NCBI RefSeq assembly: GCF_900236475.1 | Contig: NZ_LT963352.1 | Coordinates: 1,860,001 to 1,924,000 of the forward strand | Direction of reading: 5' to 3' | Length of the DNA stretch: 64,000 nt | Source: Streptomyces chartreusis NRRL 3882 | Lineage (GTDB): Bacteria; Actinomycetota; Actinomycetes; Streptomycetales; Streptomycetaceae | Part shown: positions 19,076 to 28,577 of the stretch, one piece after another | Layout of the letters: the number at the start of each line of letters is the position of its first letter | How positions within the stretch are numbered: position 1 is the first letter of the stretch | The notes under the pieces: generated by a model | Seen by the model: the letters and a program-made list of their open reading frames with translations, nothing else | What the model was told of the DNA's origin: nothing | Database searches by the model: none | Translations under genes and position numbers: made by a program

Positions 19076-19324
19076 CTACGGGACGTAGAACTGGGTGTCG
19101 TAGTACCAGTCGTCGACTCCGTTGAGCCGCAGCCGGCCGGCCACCACGCAGATGGACTCGTTGCCGACACGGACGGTCGGCGCGAGGCATCCGCGGGTGA
19201 AGCCGGGGTTGAGCGTGGACCTCGCGCAGTCCACGTTGCTGCCGAAGTTGCTGCTCACCGCGCCGCCGCTCACCGCCTGCCAGTTCTGCGCGGCGGCGAC
19301 CACACCGAGAGCCTTGAAACGCAT
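19076..19324 (-). CDS. Small protein of unknown function
   Basis: An 82-residue frame starting at an ATG with AAGGGGG four bases upstream. It has three Cys and several aromatic residues and ends in DDWYYDTQFYVP. There is no clear signal peptide, although the N-terminus MRFKALGVVAAAQN is mildly hydrophobic. The ribosome binding site and codon usage support it as a real gene. No family was recognised. Confidence 0.55.
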   Translation of the reverse strand: MRFKALGVVAAAQNWQAVSGGAVSSNFGSNVDCARSTLNPGFTRGCLAPTVRVGNESICVVAGRLRLNGVDDWYYDTQFYVP

Positions 19325-19397
19325 GCCGCCCCCTTGATCCGAACATGCGACCGCCCCTCGGGCGGCCGTTGATCATATCCGGTCGGCCGCGCGCCGG

Positions 19398-20504
19398 CTA
19401 CGAACGCCAGTGCGGTCCGCGCTTCGCCTCCATCGCGGCCCTTCCGATCGCGCCCTTGCGCTTCCAGTCCTTGCGGATCTCGGCGCGGAGCCGGGCGTCC
19501 GTCTTGGCGACGATGCGCTGGTTCTCCCGCAGGAGCTTGCGGTAGCTGTGCAGCCGCCGCTCCGGCAGGTCGCCGTCCTCGACGGCCGCCAGCACGGCAC
19601 AGCCCGGCTCGGCCTCGTGCGCGCAGTCGTGGAAGCGGCACCGCTCGGCCAGTTCCTCGATCTCGGAGAACACCTGCCCGACGCCGGTCTCGGCGTCCCA
19701 GAGCCCCACGCCCCGCAGTCCGGGCGTGTCGATCAGGACGCCCCCGCCGGGCAGCGCGAGCAGGTTGCGGGTGGTCGTGGTGTGCCGGCCCTTGCCGTCG
19801 ACGTCCCGGGTGGCCTGGACGGCCATGACGTCCTCGCCGAGCAGCGCGTTGGCGAGGGTCGACTTGCCCGCGCCGGACTGCCCGAGCAGCACGGACGTCC
19901 CCCCGCCGACGATGGCCGCGACCACGTCCAGCCCGTCCCCGTCGACGGCACTGACCGGCACCACGGGCACGCCGGGCGCGCTGGTCTCCACGTCCTGGAC
20001 GAGGTGGGCGACGGTGCCGGTGTCCGGCACGAGGTCGGCCTTGGTGAGGACGACGACGGGCTGCGCCCCGGACTCCCAGGCGAGCGCCAGGAACCGCTCG
20101 ATACGGCCGAGGTCGAGCTCGCCGGCGAGGGGCACGGCGACGATGGCGTGGTCGACGTTGGCCGCGAGGATCTGTCCCTCGGACCGCTTGGAGGAGGTGG
20201 AGCGGACGAACGCCGTGCGGCGCGGCAGGTACGCGCGGACGTAGCGCGGGTTCCCGCCGGGTTCGACGGCGACCCAGTCGCCGGTGCAGACGACCCGCAT
20301 CGGGTCGTGCGGCGTGACGAAGGCGGTGTCGGCCCGCAGTACGCCGTCGGCGGTGACGACGTCGCACTGCCCCCGGTCGACCCGGATCACGCGTCCGGGC
20401 AGGAGTCCTTCGGTGTCGTACGGGGCGAATTCGTCCGCCCACGCGTCGTCCCAGCCGTAGGGAGCGAGCGCGGAGGAAACGGATGCGGCAGAGCTGGAAG
20501 TCAA
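19398..20504 (-). CDS. rsgA: Ribosome small subunit-dependent GTPase A
   Basis: A 368-residue circularly permuted GTPase. The G4 motif TKAD precedes the P-loop GQSGAGKST and G3 DTPG, the order diagnostic of RsgA/YjeQ; an N-terminal OB fold and a C-terminal zinc module (CRFHDCAHEAEPGC) are present. It assists late 30S subunit maturation. The start codon is TTG at 20504, with GGAAAGGG upstream. A 22-codon ORF with a very strong ribosome binding site ends 45 bases upstream. Confidence 0.94.
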   Translation of the reverse strand: MTSSSAASVSSALAPYGWDDAWADEFAPYDTEGLLPGRVIRVDRGQCDVVTADGVLRADTAFVTPHDPMRVVCTGDWVAVEPGGNPRYVRAYLPRRTAFVRSTSSKRSEGQILAANVDHAIVAVPLAGELDLGRIERFLALAWESGAQPVVVLTKADLVPDTGTVAHLVQDVETSAPGVPVVPVSAVDGDGLDVVAAIVGGGTSVLLGQSGAGKSTLANALLGEDVMAVQATRDVDGKGRHTTTTRNLLALPGGGVLIDTPGLRGVGLWDAETGVGQVFSEIEELAERCRFHDCAHEAEPGCAVLAAVEDGDLPERRLHSYRKLLRENQRIVAKTDARLRAEIRKDWKRKGAIGRAAMEAKRGPHWRS

Positions 20505-20549
20505 GGGTGACCCTTTCCGAGGTCGGCCCCGGCCCGACAGTCGGTCGGA

Positions 20550-20618
20550 TCAGCCGGCGGCCACGGAGGTGGACTTGATGAACTGGATGCGGGCAGCGCT
20601 CATCGCAATGACAGCCAT
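20550..20618 (-). CDS. 22-residue ORF upstream of rsgA (possible leader peptide)
   Basis: A short frame with ATG 20618 and TGA at 20552-20550, coding a 22-residue peptide that begins MAVIAMSAARI and ends KSTSVAAG. It is preceded by a near-perfect GAGGAGGTG ribosome binding site at 7-base spacing, far stronger than that of rsgA, which begins with TTG 45 bases downstream. That layout suggests a leader peptide or a small functional protein co-transcribed with rsgA. It does not resemble the known RHVDL-type Streptomyces leader peptides. Confidence 0.5.
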   Translation of the reverse strand: MAVIAMSAARIQFIKSTSVAAG

Positions 20619-20707
20619 CGGTCAACACCTCCTCGGTCCTCGGCTCTTCGTGAGACTCGGGTCTTCGTGGAACCGCCGTCACGCTATCCCGTCACGGCTC
20701 AGTCGCG

Positions 20708-22198
20708 TCAACTGCTTTTCGCGCAGTCCTGGCCGTTCAGTGTGAAGTCGTACGGCGGGGAGTTCTTGCCGTGCCAGGAGGACAGGAAGCCGAAGGCCAG
20801 GTCGCCGCCCGCGGGGACCGACTTGTTGTAGTCGGCGGCGGTGGCGGTGACGCGGGAGCCGTCCTGGGAGACGGAGGCGTCCCACATCTGGCCGACCTGC
20901 TGGCCGTCGCGGAAGGACCAGGACACGCGCCAGGAGTCGAGGGGCTCGCTGCTGGTGACGGTGACGGTGGCCTGGAAGCCGTCGGGCCACTGGTTGACCA
21001 GGTCGTACTCGACCCGGCAGGTGGGCTTCTCGCTCTCGTCGTCTCCCGTGGGGGCGGAGGTGCCCTGTGGTTCCGTGTGGCGGCTCCTGCCCTCCGGCTT
21101 GGCGGGCTTCTCCGACTTGCCCGTGTTCTCGGTGGCGTTGTCGGCCGGCTTGGAGGTCGCGGGAGGCAGGTCGGGGGCGGACGGCAGGGGCGGGTCGGGG
21201 TTGGGGTCGGCCACCGGCTGGCGGCCGGCGTCGCCGCGTGCCCCGAGGTCGTCGCCGGAGCCGCCGAAGGGCATCATCGAGACGCCGAGCGCGAGGACGG
21301 AGACCAGGACGGCGGCGACGAGCAGGCCGTTGCGGGCGACGCGTGCCTTCTGCTCCCCGTCCTCCGGTTCTCCCGTCGCCTCGTCCGCCGCGTCGGGCCG
21401 GCCGGCGCCGAGCCGTACCTCGGCGGCGCGGCGGCGGCGCTCCAGGTAGGCGAGGCCGCCCCAGCCGATCACCCCGCCGGCCAGTGCCCCGGGCAGTCCG
21501 CCGCCGTGCAGCCGCAGACAGGCGGCGGCCTCGGCGCACTGGACGCAGGTGGCGAGGTGCCGGGAGAGGTCGCCCGGGGCGTCGGCGGCCGAGGAGCGGG
21601 TGACGGCGTCCAGCAGCCGGGCGTAGCTGCGGCACCGGGCGTCCATCGGGGTGTCGAGGTGGTTGCGGTGGCAGCGGTCCCGGAACAGGGTGCGCACCTG
21701 CTGGAGTTCGTCGGCGGCGGTGGCCGGGTCGAGGCCCAGGCGGCGGGCGACCACGGACAGCGGCAGCGCCTCCACCTCGGCCAGCCACAGCAGTTCGGCG
21801 TCGGCCTGCTGGAGGTCGCGCAGGCCGCGCAGCGCGAGCGGGCGCTTCAGGGGCGGGCCGGTGTAGCGGGCGGCCTTGTCCGAATTGAGCCACAGGCGCA
21901 GGTCGGGGTCGAGCTTGTGGCCCTGCCCCTCCTCTTCCCAGGCTGCGGCCGTGGTGCGTACGGCGGTCAGCAGCAGGGGTATCCGGGGCAGCCGGGCCGC
22001 GCGGCGGCCGGCGCTTCTGACCGGGCCGGTTTCGGCCGCACGGGCCTCGCGCGTGCCCTGCGCGAACGCCTCGCGGCCCAGCTGTGCGGCGGCGGTGGAG
22101 CCGGACGTGCACAGATCGGCGTACGCGAGGACCGCGTCCCAGCACTCGGAGAACAGCGCGGCCTCGGCGGCGTCCTGAGGGGTCGGCAGGTCGGGCAT
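20708..22198 (-). CDS. Membrane protein with sigma-factor-like, zinc-finger and extracellular CBM2 domains
   Basis: A 496-residue protein. Residues ~10-60 resemble a degenerate sigma region 2, residues ~128-178 a region 4 helix-turn-helix (LLWLAEVEALPLSVVARRLGLDPATAADEL), residues 214-221 an HxxxCxxC zinc anti-sigma motif, residues ~290-310 a membrane segment, residues ~320-390 a Pro/Ser-rich linker, and residues ~393-492 a cellulose-binding CBM2 with Cys at both ends (C394 and C492) and conserved Trp. ATG 22198 follows AGGAGACCC. The arrangement predicts binding of cell-wall polysaccharide outside and regulation inside, reminiscent of clostridial RsgI. Function is inferred. Confidence 0.85.
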   Translation of the reverse strand: MPDLPTPQDAAEAALFSECWDAVLAYADLCTSGSTAAAQLGREAFAQGTREARAAETGPVRSAGRRAARLPRIPLLLTAVRTTAAAWEEEGQGHKLDPDLRLWLNSDKAARYTGPPLKRPLALRGLRDLQQADAELLWLAEVEALPLSVVARRLGLDPATAADELQQVRTLFRDRCHRNHLDTPMDARCRSYARLLDAVTRSSAADAPGDLSRHLATCVQCAEAAACLRLHGGGLPGALAGGVIGWGGLAYLERRRRAAEVRLGAGRPDAADEATGEPEDGEQKARVARNGLLVAAVLVSVLALGVSMMPFGGSGDDLGARGDAGRQPVADPNPDPPLPSAPDLPPATSKPADNATENTGKSEKPAKPEGRSRHTEPQGTSAPTGDDESEKPTCRVEYDLVNQWPDGFQATVTVTSSEPLDSWRVSWSFRDGQQVGQMWDASVSQDGSRVTATAADYNKSVPAGGDLAFGFLSSWHGKNSPPYDFTLNGQDCAKSS

Positions 22199-22306
22199 GG
22201 GTCTCCTGCATCCACGAGCGAGGCCAACTCACCACATCGGCAATGGAGTTGGGGGGAACCTCGCGGCAGGGAGAGAGCTTTTCACGCCACCCACACAACT
22301 GACAAG

Positions 22307-22334
22307 CGCCCTGTTCAGATGTCAGAACAGGGCG
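22307..22334 (-). terminator. Hairpin terminator after radical SAM gene
   Basis: A perfect 10-bp stem, CGCCCTGTTC (22307-22316) with GAACAGGGCG (22325-22334), and an 8-base loop, 100 bases downstream of the radical SAM stop on the minus strand. Confidence 0.75.
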
Positions 22335-22434
22335 GCGGGGCCCCCTCGGCTCCGGCCTTTGCATGCCGTACGGGCACGGCCGCCCTGTGACTCAACGTCG
22401 TACCGCAATGAGGGACGACGTCATCGAAGCGTTA

Positions 22435-23760
22435 TCAAACAGCGGTGGGTTCGTCCGCCGGCAGGCTGTCCATGAAGGAGCTGACGGAGAAGACCGCGTT
22501 GCCGGCGCCGGGGGGACCGTAGCCGGGGGGCGAGGAGAGGCCGAAGTCCTCCATGGTCTGCCGGTAGGCCTGGAGCAGGCGGATGTGGTACTCCAGCGGC
22601 GCGCCCTGGGGGTTGGCCTTGCCCAGCGGCGTCGTGGGCTCCGGGCACCAGGTGGTGAAGCGGGGCGTGATGCCGTGCGACATGAAGAAGCGCAGGCCCT
22701 CGGTGGTCGAGTCGATGGCCTCGTCGACCGTCTTGAAGCCGAACGGCTCGGCCATCTCCACGCCCGCCACGAAGTTGGGGATGACGTTGCGCGCGCCGAA
22801 GATCTCGGCCGAGTCGAGGATGCGCTTGTGCCACTCGTCGCGGCCGACGTAGCGCTCCTTGCCCGGGCAGTACATCTTGAAGAGGTACTCGTCCCACACC
22901 TCGTAGTTGGGGTGGTAGATCTGCACGCCGTAGTCCTTGAAGCGCTGGACGTCGTCGCGCGGCAGCGCCTGGGCCACGACCTTGCCGATCCAGCGGCCGG
23001 GGAAGCGCTCCTCGATGGCCTTGGCGTAGTGGCCGTAGAAGTCGGCCTCGTCACGGCCGGAGACCGTCTTGGTGATGGCGCCGCCGGTGAGGGTGTAGGC
23101 GGTGGAGGCCTTCGCCGTGTCGTAACGGTCGATGATCTCCAGGGCCTCCAGGACCTCCTCGACGTCCTTCACACCGGTGTACGGGCGCCCGGCGGCCTTG
23201 TGCTGGCGCCAGTTGTGGTTGATGTCGCAGTACTGGCACTCCTCCTTGGCGCCGAAGTACTGGCAGACCCGGAAGACGGTCAGGTAGATCAGGTAGCCCC
23301 ACTGGATGGTCGGGGCCACCTCCATGACCGACTTCCCGTTCGCGAGGGTGTGCCGGTAGTACTCGGGCATCGGCGGCACGCCGACGTCGGAGATCCGCTT
23401 GCCGTCGAGGTAGAGGCCGAGCACGCCGTCCTCGTCGGCGGCGACGCGGTACGGCGAGGACGGGTTCACCCGCACCGAGACGACGGTCCGGCGCAGGTCG
23501 TACGGGCCGCCGGTGAGGATGATCTCCTCGGGCGGCCGGCGCAGCGCGGCCTCGCCCAGCTCGGGCAGGGTGCTGTGGTCGAAGGAGAAGATGAAGTACG
23601 ACTTCGGCTTGACCTCGCCGCCCTCGTTGTCGCTGAGCGCCGACGGGTCGAAGGCCACGCCGCCCCGGAGCAGGTCCTCCTTGAAGACGGCCTCCCGCGG
23701 GACGTGCGGGAATCGCTCCATCAGATCCTCGACCAGCGCGGTACGGCTGCCGCTGCCCAT
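22435..23760 (-). CDS. Radical SAM protein with C-x8-C-x2-C cluster motif
   Basis: A 441-residue protein. The only cysteine triad placed for an iron-sulfur cluster is C166, C175 and C178 (VCQYFGAKEECQYCDIN), which gives C-x8-C-x2-C instead of the usual C-x3-C-x2-C. Downstream are a GGA-type SAM-binding motif (YTLTGGAIT, near residue 225) and further TIM-barrel strands (VQIYHPNYEVWDEYLFKMYCPGKERYVGRDEW). The N-terminal ~150 residues have no recognised fold. The ATG at 23760 follows GGGAGGAGAGACGGG. Its substrate is unknown; no RiPP precursor or maturase partner is adjacent. Confidence 0.8.
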   Translation of the reverse strand: MGSGSRTALVEDLMERFPHVPREAVFKEDLLRGGVAFDPSALSDNEGGEVKPKSYFIFSFDHSTLPELGEAALRRPPEEIILTGGPYDLRRTVVSVRVNPSSPYRVAADEDGVLGLYLDGKRISDVGVPPMPEYYRHTLANGKSVMEVAPTIQWGYLIYLTVFRVCQYFGAKEECQYCDINHNWRQHKAAGRPYTGVKDVEEVLEALEIIDRYDTAKASTAYTLTGGAITKTVSGRDEADFYGHYAKAIEERFPGRWIGKVVAQALPRDDVQRFKDYGVQIYHPNYEVWDEYLFKMYCPGKERYVGRDEWHKRILDSAEIFGARNVIPNFVAGVEMAEPFGFKTVDEAIDSTTEGLRFFMSHGITPRFTTWCPEPTTPLGKANPQGAPLEYHIRLLQAYRQTMEDFGLSSPPGYGPPGAGNAVFSVSSFMDSLPADEPTAV

Positions 23761-23841
23761 CCCGTCTCTCCTCCCGGTTCGGACGTACGACTCCTCACGG
23801 TATGCCCATGGGTGTGCGAGGCCGGTACCGGGTCCCCCTGA

Positions 23842-26349
<2,508 letters not shown>

Positions 26350-26350
26350 G

Positions 26351-26701
26351 TCAGGTCGTGGCGTGCGGCCGGCTGTGGTCGCCGGGGGTCGTGGCGCGGT
26401 CGGCCTCGTCCTTGACGAGCAGGGAGAGCAGCGACGCCACGGTGAGACCGGCCTCGGCGGGGTGACGCAGCACCTTGGCGGGGTCGATCCGGTAGGTGTT
26501 GGTGCGGCCCTCCCTGGTGTGGGAGAGATAACCGTCCTGCTCCAGGTCGGCGATGATCTTCTGGACGGCGCGTTCGGTGAGCCGGCAGTGGGCCGCGATG
26601 TCCCGGATACGGGCGCTGTGGTTGTCGGCGATGGCCGCCAGCACCCGGGCATGGTTGGTGAGAAACGTCCATCCGGTGTGTGGCTCGGGTACTCCATCCA
26701 T
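26351..26701 (-). CDS. Winged-helix transcriptional regulator
   Basis: A 116-residue DNA-binding protein. The helix-turn-helix and wing (IRDIAAHCRLTERAVQKIIADLEQDGYLSHTREGRTNTYRIDP) are those of small MarR/ArsR-like winged-helix proteins used in many actinobacteria. It is convergent with aldO, with the two stops two bases apart, so a link to aldO control is possible but not shown. Its promoter faces the STAS-ANTAR gene. Confidence 0.85.
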   Translation of the reverse strand: MDGVPEPHTGWTFLTNHARVLAAIADNHSARIRDIAAHCRLTERAVQKIIADLEQDGYLSHTREGRTNTYRIDPAKVLRHPAEAGLTVASLLSLLVKDEADRATTPGDHSRPHATT

Positions 26702-26837
26702 GCCCCAACTCTACCGACCAGGCGTACACGTATTCAAAAACACGTACTGCGTTTCATGTATTGGTTGACGGGTGTGGGGTAGAGGGGCAACGCTGGAAAG
26801 ACGGAGGCACGGCGAACGGACAAGGGAGAACAGGGCC

Positions 26838-27599
26838 ATGCCGGACCCTGCGCGGTCTCATACGCAGGAGGGCGCCGTATCCGCGGCGGGCGACAGCGCG
26901 CCGACGGAGATCCCGCCGTGCATGGCGACCATGGACGTCGTACCGGACGGCGACCGGATGACCGTCACCGTGTGGGGTGAACTCGACCTGGGCAGCCGGC
27001 GGCTGCTGCCGGATCTGCACGACATCCTCACGCTGTCGGGCAGCGGCATCGACCTGCGGCTGGACGCGATCGGGTTCTGCGACTGCTCCGGGCTCAACAT
27101 GCTGCTGGACCTGCGCATGCGCGCCCTCGACCAGGGCAAGACGGTCGCCGTCCGCTCCAGCGGCCGCGCGGTCGAGCGCCTGCTCGACCTGACCGGCACC
27201 CGGGCGCTGTTCGCGGTCCCGGGCCCGCACGAGGACGCCGTAGGCCCCACCGCCGCCGCGCCCGGCCCGGGGGCGGCCGACGACCAGGACCTCCGCGCCG
27301 AAGTCGCCCAGCTGCGGCGGGCGATGCAGACCCGGCCGACCATCGACCTGGCCCGCGGCATCCTGATGGCCTCCTTCAGCCTGAGCCCCGAGGCGGCCTG
27401 GAGCGTGCTGGTCAGGACCTCCCAGAACACCAACACCAAGCTGCACCATCTGGCCCGGGACCTGGTGGGCACGATCCACGGCAGCACGCTGCCCGAGCCG
27501 GTGCAGCAGCAACTCGCGGCGGCCGTAGCGAGCACGAGCCCCCGGACCGAGGCGACGGCGTGCCCGGCGACCGGAGCCGCGGCGGAGGACAGCGACTGA
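26838..27599 (+). CDS. STAS-ANTAR domain protein
   Basis: A 253-residue protein. Residues ~30-120 form a STAS anti-anti-sigma fold (VTVWGELDLGSRRLLP ... FCDCSGLNMLLDLRMRAL), and residues ~155-215 an ANTAR RNA-binding domain (TIDLARGILMASFSLSPEAAWSVLVRTSQNTNTKLHHLARDLV). The phospho-acceptor Ser of STAS antagonists lies in the CDCSGL motif. Such fusions link partner-switching signals to transcription antitermination. The first ~28 residues are a variable tail. It is divergent from the winged-helix gene and precedes the long repeat region. Confidence 0.9.
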   Translation: MPDPARSHTQEGAVSAAGDSAPTEIPPCMATMDVVPDGDRMTVTVWGELDLGSRRLLPDLHDILTLSGSGIDLRLDAIGFCDCSGLNMLLDLRMRALDQGKTVAVRSSGRAVERLLDLTGTRALFAVPGPHEDAVGPTAAAPGPGAADDQDLRAEVAQLRRAMQTRPTIDLARGILMASFSLSPEAAWSVLVRTSQNTNTKLHHLARDLVGTIHGSTLPEPVQQQLAAAVASTSPRTEATACPATGAAAEDSD

Positions 27600-27639
27600 C
27601 GCACACACCGGCGCGCACCCGCCCCGCACGCCCCCGGTT

Positions 27640-28330
27640 TGGCAGGCACCCGGCCCGGGTCGGCGGGCGACTCACTCGGGCCCTCCCCAAACAGCTCGGC
27701 GAGCGGGTCGCCGGGGGCCGTCCTCGGCGGGACCGGGCCGAATGAGGTGGCCGGCCCGACCCGCGCAGACTCGGCCCGCACGTGCGGCGGCGCCAGGCAC
27801 CCATCTCCGGCCTGGGTCGGCGGGCTACTGGAGCTCTCCGCACAACAGCTCGGCGAGCGGGTCGCCCGGGGGCGCCGGGGCCGATTGCGAGGGGCCGGCC
27901 CGCGCACACTCGGTCCGCGCACGCACCCGACCCACGCGCACCCGGCCGGTGCACCCCCGGCCGACGCACACCGGCCCGCACGCGCGGCGGCGCCAGGCGG
28001 CCGTCCCCGGCACGGGCCGGCGGACGGCTCACTCCAACCCTCCGCAAACAGCCCGGTGAGCGGGTCGCCACGGGGCGCTCGGCGAGACCGGGGCCGATTG
28101 CGAGGGGCCGGCCCGCGCACACTCGGTCCGCGCACGCACCCGACCCACGCGCACCCGGCCGACGCACACAGGCCCGCACGCGCGGCGGCGCCAGGCGGCC
28201 GTCCCCGGCACGGGCCGGCGGACGGCTCACTCGAACCCTCCGCAAACAGCCCGGCGAGCGGGTCGCCGGGGGCGTCCTCGGCGGGGCCGGGGCCGGTGAG
28301 AGCCAGCCCGCACACCCGGGTCCGCACGCA
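27640..28330. repeat. Imperfect tandem repeat, four copies, unit about 150-200 bp
   Basis: The segment that starts with CCATCTCCGG or CCGTCCCCGG recurs at 27801, 28001 and 28199 (periods 200 and 198 bp), with a shorter diverged copy from about 27648. Shared blocks include CGGCGCCAGGC, the AACAGC-CGG-GAGCGGGTCGCC core (27691, 27844, 28048, 28248 approximately) and GGGGCCGGCCCGCGCACACTCGG. Copies two to four are very similar. No protein repeat, IS end or phage sequence could be recognised. On the minus strand one frame reads GDPLAxLF in several copies. Confidence 0.85.
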
Positions 28331-28459
28331 TCCAGCCTCACGCCTCGCCCGCGCATCCCGCACACCCCGGACATACCCCCAGCCCTCGCCTGAGGCATCC
28401 TGAGCACGCTGGTGGTCGGGGCCATCAACCGGCCACCCCGTGCCCTCACCAGCCGCGCA

Positions 28460-28469
28460 CTTTATAAAG
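28460..28469. repeat. Perfect 10-bp palindrome upstream of ROK promoter
   Basis: CTTTATAAAG is a perfect palindrome, AT-rich against a very GC-rich background, and sits 17 bases upstream of the -35 hexamer of the ROK promoter. It may be an additional operator or an AT-rich upstream element. Confidence 0.5.
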
Positions 28470-28472
28470 CCC

Positions 28473-28495
28473 CTTTCCTAACCCCTTGTCGAAAG
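28473..28495. promoter_or_regulatory. Candidate operator shared with ABC transporter, site 1
   Basis: Arms CTTTC (28473-28477) and GAAAG (28491-28495) are inverted and 13 bases apart, with the core AACCCCTTGTC between. The same design, with core AACCCCTTGCC, occurs at 29896-29918. The site covers the -35 hexamer of the ROK promoter. Confidence 0.6.
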
Positions 28496-28514
28496 TCCCG
28501 GCAGCCCATAGCCT
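28486..28514 (+). promoter_or_regulatory. HrdB-type promoter of the ROK regulator gene
   Basis: TTGTCG (28486-28491) and TAGCCT (28509-28514) are separated by 17 bases, matching the TTGACN/TANNNT pattern of vegetative Streptomyces promoters. A start site near 28521 would give a ~57-base untranslated leader to GTG 28578. Confidence 0.65.
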
Positions 28515-28577
28515 TGCGCCGCGCCGGTGCCGATGTCGACCCGGCCCGAGCCGGCCTGGGAAGGGATGGGCACCCCG

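Larger units (their letters stand above)
27600..28577. other. Gene-free region with tandem repeats and ROK promoter
   Basis: About 980 bases between the STAS-ANTAR stop and the ROK start. Open frames on both strands are long only because of high GC and lack ribosome binding sites or recognisable products. The stretch holds imperfect tandem repeats (27640-28330) and the promoter/operator of the ROK gene near 28460-28514. Confidence 0.7.

Noticed and set aside
26858..28363. Minus-strand open frame through the tandem repeats with repeated GDPLAxLF segments
   Set aside because: It overlaps the STAS-ANTAR gene, has no ribosome binding site or known domain, and its frame is only preserved where the repeat period is a multiple of three.
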